From Bdellovibrionales bacterium (GTDB taxonomy: Bacteria; Bdellovibrionota; Bdellovibrionia; Bdellovibrionales; JAMPXM01), in contig SXRI01000350.1 of the NCBI GenBank assembly GCA_005793615.1, forward strand, positions 1-10,612: a stretch of DNA of 10,612 nucleotides, read 5' to 3'. The translations under genes were made by a program, and so were the position numbers. The notes below the pieces were generated by a model that saw only the letters and a list, made by a program, of their open reading frames with translations, searched no databases and was not told the origin of the DNA. Within the stretch, counting starts at the first letter, position 1. Each line of letters starts with the position of its first letter. Shown piece by piece: positions 7,128 to 10,612 of the stretch.

Positions 7128-7966
7128 GTTATCTTGAGGCGCGCACGCGGTTCAATCAAGTTTTTGACCTCGCCTTCATTTGGCTGTTTGCGCGCCTCCG
7201 AGTTTTCGTCAATCAAGTCGGTGAGATCACCGGATTTGCGTCGAAATCGATTCGTCTGATTTTTCGTCAGCCTCTGCGAATTCAAGAACTGATTTCGCAT
7301 ATGGAGTTTGTCGGTAATCAATCGGTTACGATTATTTGCCTCTCGGCGGTTTTCACCGGCATGGCGCTCGCCTTTCAACTTTTTCTCGGTTTCAAGCAGT
7401 TAAATGCCTCAGGGATGGTCGGGTCGATCGTCGCTCTTGCGATCTTTCGTGAACTCGGTCCGGTCTTAACCGGTTTGATCGTCGCGGCAAGAGCTGGTGG
7501 CGCGATGGCGGCAAGATTAGGCACTATGCGCGTGACCGAGCAGATTGATGCGCTTGAGGTGATGGGCGTTGATCCCTTGCAGTACCTGGTCAGTCCACGA
7601 ATCTTGGCCTCGGTACTGGTGATGCCTCTCTTATGCGGGGTCTTTGATTTCATCTCGATGATCGGCAGTTGGATGATCTGTATCCATCTTTTGGAAATGG
7701 ATGAGGCGCAGTACTGGGAACGCATCAACGTGTGGATCAAACCGTCCGACATTTTTCAGGGATTGTTCAAGGCAGCGTTGTTCGGTTTGTTTTTCTCGAT
7801 CATTTGCACGCATCGCGGTTATAACACCAAGGGTGGCGCAGCCGGCGTTGGCTCGAGTACCAATCGCGGTGTGGTCTTAAGTATGGTGATGATCATCATT
7901 ATTGATTTTTTCGCCACTAACATTATCAAGATCTTTCTCGACTGGAAGGAAGTACTGCTGCGATGA
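7124..7966 (+). CDS. mlaE: MlaE-family ABC transporter permease
   Basis: Inner-membrane permease of an MCE lipid-transport complex. Two copies normally bind two MlaF ATPases and a ring of MlaD. The 280-residue protein (E. coli MlaE is about 260) has an amphipathic N-terminal region (about 41-63) and hydrophobic segments near 66-90, 98-122, 160-188, 212-229 and 249-271. The diagnostic block FRELGPVLTG (108-117), the Ala/Gly stretch AARAGGAMAA (121-130) and EQIDALEVMGVDP (139-151) are all present; the last forms the cytoplasmic coupling region. The later conserved stretch KGGAAGVGSSTNRGVV (236-251) is also typical. The ATG overlaps the alr stop as ATGA, and the gene's own stop overlaps mlaF in the same way. 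No MlaB or MlaC gene lies in the cluster. Phospholipid as substrate is inferred from the family. Confidence 0.94.
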   Translation: MSYLEARTRFNQVFDLAFIWLFARLRVFVNQVGEITGFASKSIRLIFRQPLRIQELISHMEFVGNQSVTIICLSAVFTGMALAFQLFLGFKQLNASGMVGSIVALAIFRELGPVLTGLIVAARAGGAMAARLGTMRVTEQIDALEVMGVDPLQYLVSPRILASVLVMPLLCGVFDFISMIGSWMICIHLLEMDEAQYWERINVWIKPSDIFQGLFKAALFGLFFSIICTHRGYNTKGGAAGVGSSTNRGVVLSMVMIIIIDFFATNIIKIFLDWKEVLLR

Positions 7967-8763
7967 ACGAAATCGCCATCGATGTCAGTGACGTACGCAA
8001 GACTTTCGACGGCAAGGATTTTGTCCTTAACGGAATGAGCTTGCAGATTCCCAAGGGCGAGATCACCGTGATCATCGGGTTCTCGGGAACCGGCAAGTCG
8101 GTTTTGCTTAAACACATACTCGGTCTACTCAAGCCAACGTCGGGCTCGATCAAGGTCTTCGGTCAAGAGATCACCACGATGACAGCCGATCAACTCACGA
8201 AATTTCGTCAACGCTATGGAATGTTGTTTCAGTATGCGGCGCTTTTTGATGATATGACCGCGCTCGAAAACGTACTCTTTCCGCTACGTGAACATCGCCG
8301 AGAGCTGCCGCGCTCGCAAATGGTCGAGATCGCAATGCGACGATTGCACGATGCTGGTCTTGATGAGAAACACTACGGCAAGATTCCTTCGGAGATGAGC
8401 GGTGGAATGCGTAAGCGTGTTGGACTTGCACGCGCTTTGGCCTTAGATCCGGAGATCTTGATCTATGACGAGCCCACTACTGGCCTCGACCCCGTGCTTA
8501 CGGAAATGGTGGATAATCTTATTGCCAGCACGCATAATTTAAAGAAAGGTACGACGTCGATCGTTGTGTCTCATGACCTCTATGCTGCGTTTCGAATTGC
8601 CGATAACGTAGCGATGCTCGATGCGGGAAAACTTCTGCTTTTTGGAACGCCGGAAGATTTTCTGCACTCTGACATCGAACTGGTAAAACGGTTTGTTGCC
8701 AAAGGCGTGCATCGCAAAATTGAGAGTCAGGCACACGAAAAGATCGAGGTGAGTCGCGAGTAG
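7963..8763 (+). CDS. mlaF: MlaF-family ABC transporter ATPase
   Basis: Cytoplasmic ATPase that drives the MCE lipid transporter. The 266-residue product is close to E. coli MlaF (269). Walker A is GFSGTGKS (39-46), the Q-loop follows at Gln90, the ABC signature is SGGMRKR (146-152), Walker B is ILIYDE (165-170) with catalytic Glu170, the D-loop reads GLDP (174-177) and the switch histidine is His204 in VVSHD. All ATP-hydrolysis residues are present. GFSGTGKS in place of the commoner GPSGSGKT is usual in MlaF relatives from delta-type lineages, as I recall. The C-terminal extension (about 245-266) is charged; in E. coli this end contacts the partner subunit. It overlaps mlaE by four bases, with AAGGA about 12 bases upstream as a possible ribosome site. 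Confidence 0.95.
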   Translation: MNEIAIDVSDVRKTFDGKDFVLNGMSLQIPKGEITVIIGFSGTGKSVLLKHILGLLKPTSGSIKVFGQEITTMTADQLTKFRQRYGMLFQYAALFDDMTALENVLFPLREHRRELPRSQMVEIAMRRLHDAGLDEKHYGKIPSEMSGGMRKRVGLARALALDPEILIYDEPTTGLDPVLTEMVDNLIASTHNLKKGTTSIVVSHDLYAAFRIADNVAMLDAGKLLLFGTPEDFLHSDIELVKRFVAKGVHRKIESQAHEKIEVSRE

Positions 8764-8789
8764 TCGCTGTTCATCGCGGCTTTTTGTGA

Positions 8790-8799
8790 TCGACGTCGA
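8790..8799. other. 10-base palindrome between mlaF and mlaD
   Basis: TCGACGTCGA is a perfect palindrome inside the 56-base gap that separates mlaF from mlaD. The gap has no clear T-tract terminator or promoter. The palindrome could be a protein site or an mRNA processing or stability signal, or it may be chance. Confidence 0.2.
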
Positions 8800-8819
8800 G
8801 AAAGAACTTCGGAGCGGGA

Positions 8820-10205
8820 ATGAACTGGCTGGCGGCGCCGGAATTTAAAGTAGGTCTTTTGGTGCTCATCGTATCGGGCATCATCGCCGGTATGTCGCTC
8901 AGAGTGAGTAACGACCACAGCTACCTCGGCACATCCAAAGAGGCTTGGTTTTACATCGAAGATGCTTCGGGCCTAGTGAAGGGTTCGAACGTTTCCACGG
9001 CCGGCATCAACGTCGGCGTTATTAAAGAGATCAAACTGGAAAATGGTACTGCGCGGGTTGAAATGGTTTTGCAGGGTGCAGTACCGCTTACTAAATCGGC
9101 ACGTATTGAAATTCGACCGAATGGAATTCTCGGCGACAAACACGTCGAAATTGTTCCTGGCGATCCGCGGGATCCGCCGTTAAGAAGTGGTGAACAGATT
9201 CTCGTGGTCGATGATCGTGCCTCAGTGGATCGCTTGATCGCTGAGGTCTCACGAATCACCAAGACGTTGACGGGCGTTGCCGACAATATCAAATCGGCAA
9301 CCGATGGCGATACCGACAAGCCGCTTGGTCGGATCATTGCCAACGTTGAATCCCTCACCAAGGACCTTGCGGATATTACTCGCGAGAATAAAGGTCGGGT
9401 TGGCGATATTCTTGCGGATCTTCATGAGACTACCGAGACGATCAATGACTTGGTCAGCGACGAGAGTGAAGACGGCTTAAAGGAATCACTCAAAGCCGCG
9501 CTCAAGAGTCTAAGAAAGATCGAAGGCACTCTTAGCAATGTCGAGCAGATCACCGGTAAGATCAATCGCGGCGAGGGGACAATTGGCAAGCTCGTCAATG
9601 ATGAAACGACAGTTGAAGAGGTCAACAGCGTAGTCAGCAACATCAATACTTATTTGGATGCCGCGAGCAAACTGCAAACCGGATTCGACTTTCACGACTA
9701 CTTTCTTTTCAACGGCGATTCCAAGGCGACATTGGGGCTGACACTGCAGCCGGGTTTAGATCGTTATTATGAGATCGGTATTGTCAGCGACTCGCGTGGT
9801 GTAAATGAAAGAGTTACCACCACGACAACCGACGCTACCGGCAATAGTACTATCGTACGCACGGACAATCGCTTCGATTCTAAGATCAAGATCAACGCAC
9901 TTTTCGCCAAGAATTTTTATGACTTCACCCTACGCGGCGGAATTATCGAAAGCTCTGGCGGCGTCGGTTTTGATTATCATCTCTTACGGCACAAGCTGCG
10001 TTTGACGATTGAGGGTCTTGATTTCAGTTCCAACTTCAATCTCCGCTCCTTTGCACGTTACACCATTTTTAATGGTATCTATATTATGGGTGGCGGCGAA
10101 TACTTGACCTCAAATTCAGGGAAAGCCTCTGGATTTGCCGGCGCCGGCATATATCTGACCAACGACGATTTGAAAATGTTGGTCTCCAAAATCCCAGGCA
10201 TGTAA
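8820..10205 (+). CDS. mlaD: MlaD-type MCE protein with C-terminal barrel-like domain
   Basis: Lipid-carrying MCE protein anchored in the inner membrane. The 461 residues are far more than E. coli MlaD (about 183). There is one N-terminal membrane helix (about 11-27) and a single MCE domain (about 41-113, with GSNVSTAGINVGVIKEI and the conserved GILGDKHVEI). A long, mostly helical, polar region follows (about 133-285), including the INRGEGTIGKLVND segment (248-261) common in long MCE proteins. The last 170 residues (about 290-461) are rich in alternating strands with many Gly and aromatic residues (YYEIGIV, FTLRGGIIES, GGVGFDYHLL, IYIMGGGEYL, SGFAGAGIYL), about eight to ten strands ending in TNDDLK. 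This resembles the barrel-fused MlaD of Veillonella parvula, thought to span the envelope alone. The ATG at 8820 has GGAG five bases upstream. The barrel call comes from pattern only. Confidence 0.9.
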   Translation: MNWLAAPEFKVGLLVLIVSGIIAGMSLRVSNDHSYLGTSKEAWFYIEDASGLVKGSNVSTAGINVGVIKEIKLENGTARVEMVLQGAVPLTKSARIEIRPNGILGDKHVEIVPGDPRDPPLRSGEQILVVDDRASVDRLIAEVSRITKTLTGVADNIKSATDGDTDKPLGRIIANVESLTKDLADITRENKGRVGDILADLHETTETINDLVSDESEDGLKESLKAALKSLRKIEGTLSNVEQITGKINRGEGTIGKLVNDETTVEEVNSVVSNINTYLDAASKLQTGFDFHDYFLFNGDSKATLGLTLQPGLDRYYEIGIVSDSRGVNERVTTTTTDATGNSTIVRTDNRFDSKIKINALFAKNFYDFTLRGGIIESSGGVGFDYHLLRHKLRLTIEGLDFSSNFNLRSFARYTIFNGIYIMGGGEYLTSNSGKASGFAGAGIYLTNDDLKMLVSKIPGM

Positions 10206-10241
10206 GTCCCTCGTATTCCGGACAGGGCCTCCGAGTTCGAG

Positions 10242-10358
10242 GTCTCGCGATTCTGGCTCCCGAGTCCGGCTCGCGATTCTGGCTCCCGAGTCCGGCTCCC
10301 GAGTCCGGCTCCTGGGTCTGCCTCCCGGGTCTGCCTCCCGAGTCTGCCTCCCGGGTCT
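10242..10358. repeat. Nine 13-base tandem repeats
   Basis: Nine head-to-tail units of 13 bases start at 10242, 10255, 10268, 10281, 10294, 10307, 10320, 10333 and 10346. The core unit is GGCTCCCGAGTCC (10255, 10281, 10294). The units at 10242 and 10268 are a GGCTCGCGATTCT type, the first with one change, and the last three are GCCTCCCGGGTCT or GCCTCCCGAGTCT. A degenerate trace precedes the array (about 10226-10241) and a broken unit follows (GCCTC at 10359). Thirteen is not a multiple of three, so a coding role is unlikely. The array fills the gap between the ends of mlaD and the converging HNH gene, stopping three bases from the HNH stop codon. It could replace a terminator, or be a variable-number minisatellite. 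No T-tract terminator is visible here for either gene. Confidence 0.92.
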
Positions 10359-10361
10359 GCC

Positions 10362-10612
10362 TCAACAATCCCGCCGTGCTTCCTTCGCTTGAACCTTCGT
10401 CATGAATTCCATGCCAAACGCTTGTCTCGCCATGTGCGCATTGTGAGTCTGGCACATCAATCGAAGGTTCTCCGGCGTGCTCTCGCCGCCAAGTGCAAAC
10501 GGCACACGATGTTCAAACTCCAAGCGATGCGTTGACGAACACCTCCGGCCATCAGGGGCAACATGCGTACACTTTCCACCATCACGCCGCCAAACCTCCC
10601 TCTGCATCTCTG
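10362..10612 (-). CDS. HNH endonuclease, C-terminal part (5' end outside window)
   Basis: At least 82 codons read in from the right edge and stop at TGA (10364-10362). The frame remains open to the edge, and an internal ATG at 10607 need not be the start. EVWRRDGGKC, then DGRRC, LEFEHRVPFALGG, PENLRLMC and QTHN form an HNH (beta-beta-alpha metal) nuclease fold. Counting from the Met at 10607, the likely metal and catalytic residues are His33, Asn47 and His55, with Cys13, Cys23 and Cys52 as possible zinc ligands. Relatives that begin with an Ile-Pro-x-x-Val/Met-Arg-Glu-Val-Trp-Arg-Arg-Asp stretch usually sit at the C-terminus of longer proteins that are often multicopy in Bdellovibrionota, as I recall. 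Its job (defence, mobile element or domestic) cannot be told from this fragment. Confidence 0.85.
   Translation of the reverse strand, partial: EMQREVWRRDGGKCTHVAPDGRRCSSTHRLEFEHRVPFALGGESTPENLRLMCQTHNAHMARQAFGMEFMTKVQAKEARRDC

Noticed and set aside
8764..8819. Terminator or new promoter between mlaF and mlaD
   Set aside because: There is one TTTTT run (8781-8785) but no stable stem before it, and no clear -35/-10 pair. The three mla genes are treated as one unit.
10242..10358. CRISPR array
   Set aside because: The units are 13 bases with no spacers between them, so this is a simple tandem repeat.
10084..10455. 123-codon minus-strand frame across the repeat array
   Set aside because: Its residues are translated 13-base repeats plus the antisense of mlaD and an alternative frame of the HNH gene. 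No coding evidence.

Overview
The window reads as an ordinary chromosomal stretch of a diderm (Gram-negative type) bacterium with roughly balanced base composition. The closest fit by protein style is Bdellovibrionota/Oligoflexia or another former deltaproteobacterial line. This rests on the MlaF Walker A variant, the barrel-fused MlaD, the HNH nuclease type at the right edge and the degenerate signalling proteins. It is an inference from memory, not from a search.

Left block, minus strand: the first codons of an unidentified gene (1-53), a 126-base gap, then nadB (180-1856), the L-aspartate oxidase that opens de novo NAD synthesis. A 266-base region between nadB and the first plus-strand gene carries plausible promoters in both directions.

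Central block, plus strand, 2123-10205: six genes, probably one operon. The gaps are 5 bases, three successive 4-base ATGA overlaps, and 56 bases. First comes a membrane sensor protein built like a histidine kinase, but with Asn where the phosphoacceptor His should be. Second is a receiver-GAF-like-GGDEF protein whose cyclase site is destroyed (GHEEF, metal Asp lost) while its RxxD c-di-GMP inhibitory site is kept. Third is alanine racemase, which supplies D-alanine for peptidoglycan. The last three are mlaE, mlaF and mlaD, an MCE-type lipid transporter. The MlaD has an MCE domain, a long helical stretch and a C-terminal beta-rich domain that looks like an outer-membrane barrel. This matches the one-protein trans-envelope design described for Veillonella parvula.

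Right edge: between the converging ends of mlaD and an HNH nuclease gene lies an array of nine 13-base repeats with an internal 26-base higher-order pattern. The nuclease gene runs off the window.

Taken together, the operon joins a degenerate signalling pair (possible c-di-GMP receptor plus pseudo-kinase) to cell-wall precursor synthesis and trans-envelope lipid transport. The most interesting points are that pair and the barrel-fused MlaD.
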